The position numbers and the translations under genes are program-made. The notes under the pieces are model-generated. The model was not told the origin of the DNA and searched no databases. It saw only the letters and a list, made by a program, of their open reading frames with translations. Source: Halicephalobus mephisto (taxonomy: Eukaryota > Nematoda > Chromadorea > Rhabditida > Panagrolaimidae). Taken from it: a stretch of DNA of 64,000 nt. The stretch's first letter is position 1; each line of letters opens with the position of its first letter. The stretch lies in NCBI GenBank assembly GCA_009193035.1, contig SWDT01000102.1:270547-334546 (forward strand), given 5' to 3'. This document shows, one piece after another, positions 1 to 11,034 of this stretch.

Positions 1-75
1 TTTCTTAACTGTTACTCGTATCGATGCGATTGAAACTACGAGTACTTTATGAATTTACTTTACCCATCGTTTCAG

Positions 76-249
76 CTCCTCTCTACCGCTGTTGAAACCA
101 AACTTCGTGATGATCTTGAACGCCTGAAGAAGATTCGCAGTCATCGTGGTCTTCGTCACTACTGGGGACTCCGTGTTCGTGGACAGCACACCAAGACTAC
201 TGGTCGCAAAGGTCGTACTGTTGGTGTGTCCAAGAAGAAGGGCGGTTAA
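76..249 (+). CDS. rps-18: Ribosomal protein S18, last exon (5' part outside window)
   Basis: The terminal exon starts after the acceptor ATCGTTTCAG and reads 57 residues to TAA at 247-249. It carries the hallmark uS13/RPS18 C-terminus: [20 protein letters not shown], then [20 protein letters not shown] and a basic KKK tail. RPS18 is a 40S subunit protein at the head of the small subunit, contacting the P-site tRNA region and the 60S bridge. The upstream exons lie before base 1. A poly(A) signal AATAAA follows at 296-301. The next gene (hhat) converges on it, with stop codons about 73 bases apart. Confidence 0.97.
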   Translation, partial: LLSTAVETKLRDDLERLKKIRSHRGLRHYWGLRVRGQHTKTTGRKGRTVGVSKKKGG

Positions 250-295
250 TACATTGTTGTTTGTTTCGGTTATTTTAATTGTCATGAGCCGACAA

Positions 296-314
296 AATAA
301 ATTGTTTGTTTATT
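296..314. terminator. Back-to-back poly(A) signals of rps-18 (+) and hhat (-)
   Basis: AATAAA is read on the plus strand at 296-301 after the rps-18 stop. The complement TTTATT at 309-314 gives AATAAA on the minus strand 8 bases after the hhat stop (322-324). The two 3' UTRs must therefore be very short or overlap. Confidence 0.6.
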
Positions 315-321
315 ACTTTTC

Positions 322-2859
322 TCAATCAACTTTATATTTGGCTAATCTTGGATGGAACTTGTATTCGAGATAAAGGCAACAATGATTGTAAAAGTATCCG
401 AGGGTGAGCATGTGGACGACAACCCCTCCGGGGGATCCGTAGCTGAGCTCTCCGTTGAACAAAAGGTTCCCGAACCCTTGAACGAAGAGTTTTCTCGAGA
501 TTTCGTCACCAGTGCCGACTTGAGCGAGGAAGTAGAAGACTCCCAATAAGCCGGGGATAATTGTGAAAATCATCGATATAGCAGTCAATCGAATGGCATT
601 AGCTGGACCAATCTTGTTTTCGAATGTCTTCCATTTCTTCGTTGAAGTTATCCATTTACCTATCCTTTCAACAATGATTTCGAAAGCGCTCAGAATCACC
701 CACATGAGATAATTTGATTTTGTACCGTGCCAAGCAAGGACGAAACTGAAAACTCCTACTAATGCTCCTAATCTTCTGAGTGTTAATTCGATTCCTGTGG
801 CGTTTCCCATGAATGGAATGTAAACTTGATGTTTGAGAAATTCGTAAAGACCACGATCGAAATATCGCCACATTTGGGAATATTTGGAAATCCTGGAAAT
901 GCACACAGGAGGTCCTGGTGGAGTCAATCCGTCGATGAGGGTGAATAAAGAAGGAATACCGAATATTATGACGTATTTTAGGTGGAAAAATACACCTGAC
1001 ATGTAAGCAATTGAGGCAACTGTAAATATTATGATATAAAAATTATGATTTTTAAATTTTTAAAATAAGTTTATAGAATTGTCATGAAAGAAAAAGTGAG
1101 AGTCGATTTTGACAATGGCCAGATTTACCATTTTTCTTTTTCATTGAAATTTTTTTCGCGGGAATTCAAAAATTACAAAAAAAATATAAAAATTATAATT
1201 AAAACTTTTTAAAAATGAATTTGTAAAAAATTACGAAATTGTTTTAAAAAGAAAAAAGTGAGAGTCGATTTTGACAATTGCCAGATTTACCATTTTTTTA
1301 AATTAAGATTTTTTTCGCGGGAATTCAAAAATTTTAAATTTTAATTGTAATTTTTATTTTTTTAAAATGAGTTTTTAGGGTTTTTTAGGAGCTTCTGAAA
1401 TTGTCATAAAAGAAAAAATTGAGGGTCGATTTTGAGAATTGCCAGATTTACAATTTTTTTCCGCGGGAATTCAAAAATTTTAAATTTTAATTATAATATT
1501 TAGGAAATTCTGAACAAGTAATTTCTCACCTTCGTAGTTGTTCAATCCACTGATTAAAGTAAACGGAGCTATCATGATAGAATTGGCGTAGATAAAATGA
1601 AGAAATAATTCGGTAAAATAAAACCAAAAAATTAATCTGACAGCTTTCAGAATGACATATTTGAAGTCGACTTCTGATGTCCACCAAATCCCAAATTTCG
1701 CTTTTTTTCTAACAACTGTGATTTGTCGCTGGAAGTCGTCGAAGAGGACGATGAGGGTCATCGAGTACGTAGGGTACAGTAGGTATTCAAAAATGTCCAG
1801 AATTAAACTCATCGATATAGGTCTTGATGGATTTCGACATAAATAAATACAAGCATTCAGAATCTGGACAGCGGTATAAAGGTAAACGGTGTATTCCAAG
1901 TAAAACCGCTCTGGTTCCGGAGAAAAAAAAGCGTATCTGTTAGCGTACACAACCAGGGCGATACAAGTGACCCAGGCTATTAATTCCTTCCGGAAATAAC
2001 TACATACCGTAATCAGCACAACAGCATGGCAAATCAGCAATGTAAAACATTGTTGACTAAATTTTACAATTTTATATAATTTTGAAATTTCAAAAATTTA
2101 CGAAATTTAAAAAAATTTATAAATTTTACAATTTTATATAATTTTGAAATTTTAAAAATTTACGAAATTTAAAAAAATTTGTAAATTTTACAATTTTATA
2201 TAATTTTGAAATTTCAAAAATTTCAAAAATTAAAGAAATTTATAAATTTTACAATTTTAAAGTTTAAAAAATTTGCAAATTTTACAATTTTATATAATTT
2301 TGAAATTTTAAAAAATTTGTAAATTTTATAATTTTCTATTTTTAAAAATTAATGAAATTCTACATAAAAAAATTTGGAAATTTATAAAACTCGTGAAATT
2401 TTATTTTTTTAAATTTGGAAATTTATATTTTTATTTTTTTTTGAATTTGCAAATTTATATTTTTTTATTTTACATAATTTTGGAAATTTTATTTTTAAAA
2501 TCTTACCTTGTGAGAAATACCGTAATTCCGCTCCAGAATAAAATTAAAATAAATTGAGTCAAATATTGGAATTTTTGGTAGGAAAAATGCGATAAACGGA
2601 ATACGGTAGAATGGATAGAAAAACATAAAATTAATCGAAAAATAATTTTTTTATGAAGAAACCATTCCAGATCAGATTTGTCATATTTTAAATCTCCGAT
2701 GTAATCAGTGTCAATTAAGTTATGGGATATCCACGGGATTAAGCTTCTCGAAGTCCTTATAGCGACCCAAATCGAAGCCAAACAATTCCAAATCCAAAAA
2801 ATAAAACAAAAAATTAATTCAATTTTACCAATAGGGTAATTTTCAAATTTCTTCGTCAT
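322..2859 (-). CDS. hhat: Hedgehog-acyltransferase-like MBOAT protein (525 aa, 3 exons)
   Basis: Exons: 2859-2507, 2056-1530, 1019-322 (phases 2 and 1). The protein is a multipass membrane O-acyltransferase of the HHAT type, an ER enzyme that in other animals palmitoylates the N-terminal cysteine of hedgehog-family proteins. Landmarks are a DFEW-like motif (SDLEWFLHKK) near residue 80, the DGLTPP loop, MWRYFDRGLYEF with Asp348, and LAWHG with His391, the position of the MBOAT catalytic histidine. The length and layout of membrane helices fit the family (about 500 aa). The start ATG at 2859 is the first in frame and gives a hydrophobic first helix. Nematodes have hedgehog-related (warthog, groundhog) proteins but no classical hedgehog, so the substrate is not known from sequence. 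The intron at 1020-1529 carries a thrice-repeated ~150-bp segment. Confidence 0.9.
1081..1476. repeat. Three diverged copies of a ~155-bp segment inside hhat intron 2
   Basis: Copies begin near 1081, 1233 and 1397. Each contains AAAGTGAGAGTCGATTTTGA, then CCAGATTTACCA and CGCGGGAATTCAAAAATT (the third copy is slightly diverged). A related copy lies at about 38605-38700 and an inverted, more diverged one at about 51265-51345. This is a dispersed element family without visible coding capacity. Confidence 0.7.
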
Positions 2860-4676
2860 CGTGAAAATAAAAAAATTTACAAATTCAATTTGAGAAAATT
2901 TTGAATACAATTTTAGGGCAAGTTTATTTACATATCATAAATCTAGCATTGATTAGGAAATACAAAAGAACGTCCGTCATCGAAATAAATTTGGCAATTT
3001 TTATAGATTTTCAACAATAAGTGTGAAATATAAAAATTATTAAAATTTAGAAATATAGAAAATTATTAAAATTTAGAAAATATAGAAATATAGACAATTA
3101 TTAAAATTTAGAAATTTAAAAATATAAAAAATTATTCAAATTTAGAAATATAAAAAATTATTCAAATTTAGAAAATTTAGAAAATTTAGAAATATAGAAA
3201 TATAGACAATTATTAAAATTTAAAAATATAAAAAATTATTCAAATTTAGAAATATAAAAATTATTCAATTTTCTGAATATAAAGATTTATTTAAAATTGA
3301 AAATATAAAAATTTTTTGAAATTTGTGAATATAGAGATTTTTTGAATTTTCTGAAAATAGAAATTGATTTAGAAATGACAAACAGGACAACTTGACTCAG
3401 GAAGCGGACAATAACCGCAATAATCGTATTCCATTTTTCTTTTGTCCAGCCGGCTGTACGATCGATGTCCAATCCAGGTCAGCCACGACGCCCGTTGCCA
3501 GAGTACCAAACTTCGAAATTCCCTTTTTTGAAATAAATATTGTTCAAATTTCGTCAAAATAGTTCCACAATGTTAAAAATTATTTTTATTTTCTTTAATT
3601 TTTTAATTTTTAGGAATTTATTAAAAATTAAATTTGGTATTTAAAGTTAAATGCCCTTAGGGACTTTCGAGGACAGGATTAGGTCTGCTGCACTTAATCC
3701 CTGGCTTTATCCTTCTCCGGAGGGAATTAATACGAAATCAGATAAGATAAACCAAAAAAGTACAATTATCCGCATAATTATTAAAAATATCAAAATTATT
3801 TAAAAATAATTAAAAAATAATTAAAAAATTCTCTTAAATTTATTTTAAAATTATAATTTTTTTAAATTTGACCAAATCCGAAAAAAATAAATTTAAATTT
3901 TTTTTTAAATTTAAAATTTCGATTTTTTTAAAATAAAAAACTTTAAATTTTTTTTTAAATTTAAAATTTAAAATTTAGTTTTACTTAAATTTCATTTTTT
4001 TTGGAAAATAAAATTTTAATATTTTTTAAATAAATTTAAAATTTTAATATTTTTTGAAATTTCATTTTTTTAAAAACAAAAAACTTTATTTCTTAAAATA
4101 CATTTATTATTTTTGAATGCCTTTGAAAAATTTGAAAAATGTTTTCTTAAATTTCCTTTTTTTCAAAAAAAAAAACATTTTTATTGTTTTTCAAAAATAA
4201 ATTTTTAAAATTTATTATTTTCAAACAACTTTGACGACATAAACAAACATTTTCTCAAAGTTTATTTTTACCTAAATTTACTTTTTCAAAAAAAAATAAA
4301 AATTTAAATTTTATTTAAAAAATAAAAAATTTTACTTTATTTTAAAAAATTTTAATTTTATTTAAAAAATAAAAAATTTTACTTTTTTCAAAAAAATAAA
4401 AATTTAAATTTTATTTAAAAAATAAACAATTTTACTTTATTTTAAAAAATTTAAATTTTATTTAAAAAATAAAAAATTTTACTTTTTCCAAAAAAATAAA
4501 AATTTTAATTTTATTTAAAAAACAAATTTTAATTTAAAAAAAATATATTTTAATTTTATTTCAAATATCTACTGTCAAAAATAAGCAAAAAGAAAAATAA
4601 AGTGCTGGGAATGTGATTGAACAAAAAAATATGTAAATTTTAATAAAGATATGTGAAAGGAATGTGCATTATTATT
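2860..4676. other. Spacer between hhat and the globin-like gene
   Basis: Mostly low-complexity AT-rich sequence, including short tandem AATTATTAAAATTTAGAAAT-like units at 3030-3250. Two normal-complexity islands stand out. One at about 3369-3557 is open on the minus strand for 62 codons without an ATG. The other at 3650-3740 is a GC-richer stretch containing CTTTATCCTTCTCCGGAGG. They may be promoter or 5' UTR of hhat; I cannot assign a function. Confidence 0.5.
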
Positions 4677-7600
4677 CTAAAAAAACTTTGGTGGGATTGG
4701 TGAAGTTTGTTGGGGTTCCGATTGGGACGTACTTTGGCCTATGCTCATTTCCGAACATTGTCTAATTAAAGTCCCCGTCGTACTTGGAGCAGATAACAAA
4801 TCCGATCCATCTGTTGATTGATCCGAAGATTGACTAAACATCGCATTAAAACATTGTGAACTTCGACGAAGATATCTGATCTGCTGATAATATCCATCTC
4901 TTACGTTGCTAAACATAAGTTCCACAAGTTCGGCCCAGGCTTCTATGGCTTCAGTTGGCTAAAAATATTCATTTTTATAAATTTAATGAAAAACATTTTT
5001 AAAATTTTTTAAGTTCAAAAATTGTAGAAATTCGTAATTGGAAATTATCATGCAAAATTTTGCATAAAAATATTTCAGCAATTAAAAATTCACTTTGAAA
5101 CACAAAAATTAAAAAATAAAATGAATGGTCCAAGTTAGGTAAAAAGAATAAATACTTTGGGTGCCATACAAGGAATAACTGGTTTAAATCATATAAAAAA
5201 ATACGTTTTAAGTTATGTAAAATGGATAAATGATCCAGATCACATAGAAAAAATGAATGATTTAAGTTATATAAAAGAAATAACTGATTTAAATCATATA
5301 AAAAAATATGTTCTAAGTTATGTAAAATGGATAAATGATCCAGATCACATAGGAAGAATGAATGATTTAAGTTATATAAAAGGAATGACTGGTTTAAATC
5401 ATACTGTTGTAAAAAACAGAAGTGGTTTGTGCGGAAATTCAAAAAATTACATAAGAAAGAAATGTTTTAAGTTATGTAAAATGAATAAATGATCCAGATC
5501 ACATAGGAAGAAAAAATGACTTAAGTTATATACAAGAAATAATTAATTCACTTTTGAATATAACTTAGACTGTTTATTCTTCTTAATCATCTATACTATT
5601 TATTCGTTTTACATAACTTAGAACATTTCTTTCTTTTATATGATTTAAATCAGTTATTTCATAAAAAAGTAATAATTTTTTAGAAAATTACTGATCTAAG
5701 TCCTAAGGAAACAACTGGTCTTTTGGACTTTTTTATCGAAATTTCTTTTGAAACATCTTTTGCCATTTTTAATTCAAAAATTAATAAATTCTAATTTTGG
5801 AAGGAATTTTTCATTTCTTTTGACCATATTTTTTATCACTGGAATTAAACAATATTTTGCACACTTGATCTTTTTTGCTTTTTAAATTTTTAATTTTTGC
5901 AAAAAGTATTTTTGTAAAAAAAGTACTTGACCTGAAGAACCAAGAACGTAAATTCCTCTTTTTCTTATTATTGTTTAAAAATAATTAATCTACAGTAATC
6001 AAACATTTTTAAAATTCTTCGAATTTCTGTTATTTTCGAAAGTACAGTAATCAATGAAGATTTTTAAATTTAGAAATTATTTTTAGAACTACAGTATTTA
6101 ACAATGATTTTTAATTTTTCAAATTTTAAAGTTATTTTTAGAATTACAGTATTTGACGAAAGTTTTTTTAATTTAGAAATTATTTTCGGAATTACAGTAA
6201 TCAATGAAGATTTTTAAATTTTTCAAATTTTAAAGTTATTTTTAGAATTACAGTAATCAATGAAGATTTTTTAATTTTTCAAATTTCTAAGTTATTTTCA
6301 GAATTACAGTAATCAATAAAGATTTTTTAATTTTTCAAATTTCTATTTTCAGAATTACAGTAATCAATGAAGATTTTTTAATTTAGAAACTATTTTTGAA
6401 ATTACAGTAATCGATAGATTTTTAATTTGTTAATTCAGAAATGATTTTTAAAACTACAGTAACCAATGAAGATTTTTAATTTAGAAATTATTTTCGAAAT
6501 TACTGTATTTAACAAGTTTTTTGAATTCGGAAATTATGAAGTTTATTTCTAGACCATTAATTTACAACTTACTTGATGAGCTGCTCCATCGAGAAAGACG
6601 CATTCCGTCGTTAGGGCGTTGGCCATGACAGAAAAGTAATCTGCTTTGAATCCGAAGTTTCTTCGAGGCACTTGATTCATTCCAAAATACATTGAAATTT
6701 CTCTTATCTAAAAATATATTTAAAAAAAAATAAAAATAAATTACATACTTTCTCAGCACTTTGAATATGAGAAACTACGTCATTTAAATAAGTCCTAAAT
6801 GATCCAACAAAATCATTCCATTGATCAGGAGCCATATTTGCGCAAAAAGTCGAAAAATCGTCTCGTTTATGTGCCATTCTAGCGATAACACGTGAAGCAA
6901 TGTCCCCTCTGGCATTATCCATACAATACAAGATAATTGCTTGAGATGAACTCGAAATTGGAGGAAGTTTTTTTGCGTTGGATAACTTTGGAGGACTTAT
7001 GGGACCTTTCATGGAAACGCTGTTTTTGGAGCCGTTTGAAGATTTTTGATTTTGTTGCATTGTCTAAAATCCAAAAATTAACATAAATAATTTTTTTTAA
7101 AATAACAAAAAAAACACAAAAAGCTTACTCTATTATCAGCACTGTATTTTTTAATTTTTTTAACACTGTTTCTGGAATAATGATCCAGAGATCCACTACT
7201 TCCAAAAGCAACAGAAGATTTATCGTCAGAAGGTTCTGTTGAAACACTATCTTCAGAAGCTGTAGAATCAAATCTAATCGGTTTTGATCTTCTCGTGATG
7301 TTAGAAGTTGTTCCAGAAGTTCCGTCAAAGGAACTGAACACGGCGGGCTTCTCACACGGCGGATGAGTGCCATTAAAGCGTGAGTCTATCTGGCCCATTG
7401 AACACTGCAAAACTCGGACAATGAAGGGGGCATAATTTCACCAAAAAAAAACACATGAACAATGGACAATTTTCGAAATAATGTTTCAAATTTTCAGATT
7501 TATAAAAAAAACTAAAAAAATTCTGTTTCCGAAAACAGAATATTGTATTCAAAGATTACATTCAGTGACGTAGAAAAGGATCTTTAAATTCCACTACGAG

Positions 7601-10600
7601 AAGACACGGAAATAAATATTTTTAGAAAAGCGTCTAAATATGAATTTGAAAAGCTTTGGGAAATTGCAATGTCTCGAAATTTTAAATAATAATTACAAGT
7701 TTATACCGAAATCTAGAGGGTTCTAAAAATAATTCCAAGGCCGTACAAGACTCCAGACGCATTTTTGAGGTTCTAGAAAATTCAAATTTTCAGATTCTGG
7801 AGGATTCTAGAAACTTCTTCTATCATCTTAGGAAACTCCAGAATCTTCTATTAGATTCGAGGAAATTCCCGAATTTTATGTAATATTCTAAGAGATTCTA
7901 AAAAATTTCTAAATTTCCTGAGATTCTGAAAGATTCTAGAAAATTTCCAAATTTCCTGAGATTCTAAAAGATTCTAAAAAATTTCTAAATTTCCTGAGAT
8001 TCTAAAAGAGTCTAGAAACTTCTGTAAAATTCAAAAAGGTTTCAAACATTTCAACAATACCCTAAAAAATTCCGAAGATTTTTGTATTATCTTAGAATTT
8101 TGCATTAGATTCTGGAAAAATCCATGAAATTTTGAAAATTTCTGTCATTCCAAAAACCTTCAAAATCTTCCATGATATTCTAGAAGATCTTGAAGATTTA
8201 TACAGTATCGTAAAAGTCTTCAGAATCTTCCATCAAACTCTGCAAGATTCTACAGTATCCCAGAATATACTGAATTTCAAACAATTTTATAAATTTTCCA
8301 AATTTTAATTTTGCAAAATCTTGTACGAAATTCAAGCCGATTTTAGAAGGTTTCGCGGAATCCTAATGTATTACGAAAAGTGTTTTATGAAACGTGACAA
8401 CTTAAGCCTATAAAGTAACAGTTTTAGTCCCGGAAGTGAACTATCACCTCAGCTATTTATCTCTGCGTGGAAGCCCTTGAGGAATGTTATTTGCCCATCC
8501 AAGAATGCGTTCACACAGGTAATTTCGAGGATTCGAGGAACTTGGATGAGAATTTTTCAAATATTTTCCTCGAAAATTAGCAAAGGTCGAAAGTTATGAA
8601 AACTGCTTAAAAAACCAAAGGTGTTTTGTCTGACGAATTTTATTCCGCAAACTAGAAAAATCTCTGCGAATTGTTGTTTGTATATCATTGAAGATCCACT
8701 TAAAAAAATCGGCTAGATTTAAGCACGGAGTTAACCCACTCATGCCTCCGTAACCTTAAGAGATCGCTTTTCAAGAAAATTACGAAATAAAAAACAAGTT
8801 AAAAAAGACAAAATCAGCAATAAAAAGTGATAAAAACTGCAAAAGCTCAGTTACCGCAGCAACAGACTTCTTCCGCTTTTTTAGGATTCTGACCTTTGAC
8901 CCATTTAATCTCGAAAACGAACACAAAATAATACTTACGACACTTGAACACAAAATACAATCATTTGAGTTCTTGGGAAACACTTACAGTTTTTAAAAAA
9001 GATCACTTGACTGTGCAGCTGAGAAATTTCCTCGAAACAAGTAATGAAATCTCTACGTGTCCAACAAGGTCAAGTAGGCATGTAAAGAAGCTTAGTCATA
9101 TGTCTTCTGTCAAATCTCAATTGAACGTTTCGTCCAAAGTTTCTACTTTTCTGAGGAAAATCCCACAAATTCCTCTGGGAAATAAAAAAGAACCAAACAT
9201 AATCCCCAAGCGCCAAAAAACCTCGATGTAATCAATCTCATCGTCTTTTGGCAACGATTGAAGTAATATATTATCGATGACGTAAGCAGCATAAGGAAGT
9301 TTTAAAATCAAGACTAATCAAGGAACACCCTAAAACTGGTCCCGACAACTAGTTGGTAAATTTAGACCTTGTTCCGGTTACTTTGTTAGTCTTTGAACAT
9401 TGCTCATGTTTTTTCACTCAAGACAAAACTCACTTGATGAGCTTGACGAAAGTCAAGTCGCCTCAAGCTCATATGTTTATACGGCGGCGGCAAAAGACTA
9501 TCGTTAGTCTTGTGGATGCTACCGGGAGAACTGCGACTAGATTGGGACTTGGCTGATGAGTTCATCCCTCCAGATAAACCCGGTAGTAACCTTCCAGATA
9601 CTAGTTTAGGGGTTGAATCTATAAAAGTTACATAAAAATGTACAAAAATTACTAAAGATATATATTTTTAACGATTTTTGCAGAATTTTATGCAAATTAT
9701 ATGAAAATCATTAAAGATATATAAAAGTCATATAAAAATTAATAAAGATATGTATTTTTAGTAATTTTTATAGGATTTTATATAAATTATAAGAACATTA
9801 ATAAAGGTATATAAAAGTTATATGAAAATTAATAAAGTTATATAAAGGTTATATAAAAATTAATAAAGATATATGAAAATTAATAAAGATATGTATTTTT
9901 AGTAATTTTTATAGGATTTTATATAAATTATATAAACATTAATAAAGGTATATAAAGGTTATATAAAAATTAATAAAGATATATGAACATTAATAAAGAT
10001 ATATAAAAGTTATATGAAAATTAATAAAGTTATATAAAAATTAATAAAGATATATAAATTATATAAAATCCTATAAAGATTATTAAAAATATATGGAAAT
10101 TGACTTACCTGATTTAACGAATTCCAATTCTTGATTTCTTCGGATTCTTTCTTCAGAAGGAGAAAGTGAGGAACAAGAACTCCTGATTCCGGACCGAATA
10201 AAGAGTCGTTCGTCTTCTCGAGCTTCAGAACTTGGATATTCCTGGTCCGGAACATTCGGAAGGAGACGATGGTGTCGTGGAGCTGAAAAGAACTAATTAA
10301 TCATCGGCTAAATTCCTCGTTGCTAAGGCTATAAATATTTTTAAAATGTTCAAATTTCAGATCTTGGATTTTTGAACTAGTTTGAAATTAATTTTAATTC
10401 GACTTTTTATAATTTTTTGAAAAATAAACAAAATTGAAATTAAAGAAAATTGTAAAATAAAAATGAAAAATATTATGTAAAAAACGATTTTTTTAAATCA
10501 AAAAAGTCAGCTCTCTCGCAATCTTTCGTTTCAGGATTCACTTGTTTAACCGCGAATAATTTTAGAATTGTATTTAATAAAATTAAACTTTTTTGAATTC

Positions 10601-11034
10601 AAATTTCTAGATTTTTGAACTTTAATTTTTTAATTAAAATTTCAGCTTTTTAATTATCTTCTTTTATATTCGAATTAGTTCAAAACAAAGTCAAAAGTTG
10701 ATTTTTGAGTCAATTTAAAAAAATTTTTAAATTTTAAATTAATTTTTGATAAAAAATGAGTTTAAAACTAACAACTTTGTTTACTGTCATCAGTTTTGAA
10801 TTCGTTTTGGTGGTCAAAGACCGGTGGTTCTCTTGCTGAAAGAGACCTGCCGTGGAACCGGAGATGTGGTATCCGGTTTTTTGTCATTGATTCTGAAATA
10901 AAAAAAATAATAAATTTAAAAAATTTAATAAATGTCAAATTCACACCAGATGGCAAGGGTAATTGGAGTTTAGAGGACGTGGATGAAAAATGAAAAGAAT
11001 TTAAAGCGTCCACAAACGAGCCGTATTCGTCCAT
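4677..11034 (-). CDS. Globin-like domain protein with long Ser/Arg-rich N-terminus (520 aa, 8 exons)
   Basis: Exons: 11034-10947, 10892-10785, 10282-10109, 9618-9434, 7404-7129, 7063-6749, 6707-6573, 4958-4677; all phases agree. Residues 1-315 are low-complexity, rich in Ser, Pro and Arg. Residues 318-460 look like a nematode globin fold: the A-B helices, GFKADYF as the F-G corner, then EAIEAWAELVELMF and NVRDGYY as helix H. At the proximal-histidine position (seven residues before the GF of GFKADYF) I read Gln394, so ordinary heme ligation is doubtful. The chosen start ATG (11034) lies 8 bases after an AAATTTCAG acceptor, suiting SL trans-splicing. An internal in-frame ATG at 7398 begins MGQIDS, an N-myristoylation-like sequence, so a shorter isoform is possible. 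The globin assignment rests on pattern only; the gene structure is firmer than the fold. Confidence 0.7.
5110..5700. repeat. 105-bp in-frame minisatellite with an inverted arm, in globin-like gene intron 7
   Basis: The period is exactly 105 bp: GGTTTAAATCATA recurs at 5181, 5286 (one base changed) and 5391. Each unit contains TTTTAAGTTATGTAAAATGG and GATAAATGATCCAGATCACA. A partial copy follows to about 5550. The segment around 5580-5665 is the reverse complement of the unit, so the block can fold back. Because 105 is a multiple of three, long open frames arise on both strands; I regard them as by-products. Confidence 0.85.
7405..9433. other. Long intron with a normal-complexity island (8380-9330)
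   Basis: This is the intron between exons 4 and 5 of the globin-like gene. 7500-8340 is low-complexity with many AGATTCTAGAA-like motifs. 8380-9330 is ordinary complexity. On the minus strand it holds a good donor (GTGTC|GTAAGT, around 8940) preceded by an open frame that ends in phase 0, as exon 5 requires, so an alternative exon here is possible. A 95-codon plus-strand ORF (8944-9231) has no supporting features. Confidence 0.4.
9640..10095. repeat. Short tandem repeat in an intron of the globin-like gene
   Basis: Irregular tandem copies of a ~30-bp unit, TTAATAAAGATATATAAAAG followed by TTATATGAAAA, between exons 3 and 4. Purely low-complexity; no coding signal. Confidence 0.8.

Noticed and set aside
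5157..5492. 111-codon plus-strand and 147-codon minus-strand frames in the globin-like intron
   Set aside because: Both are produced by the 105-bp minisatellite; the protein repeats mirror the DNA repeat and no splice context supports them.
8944..9231. 95-codon plus-strand frame in a globin-like intron
   Set aside because: No splice or homology support; composition alone is not convincing.
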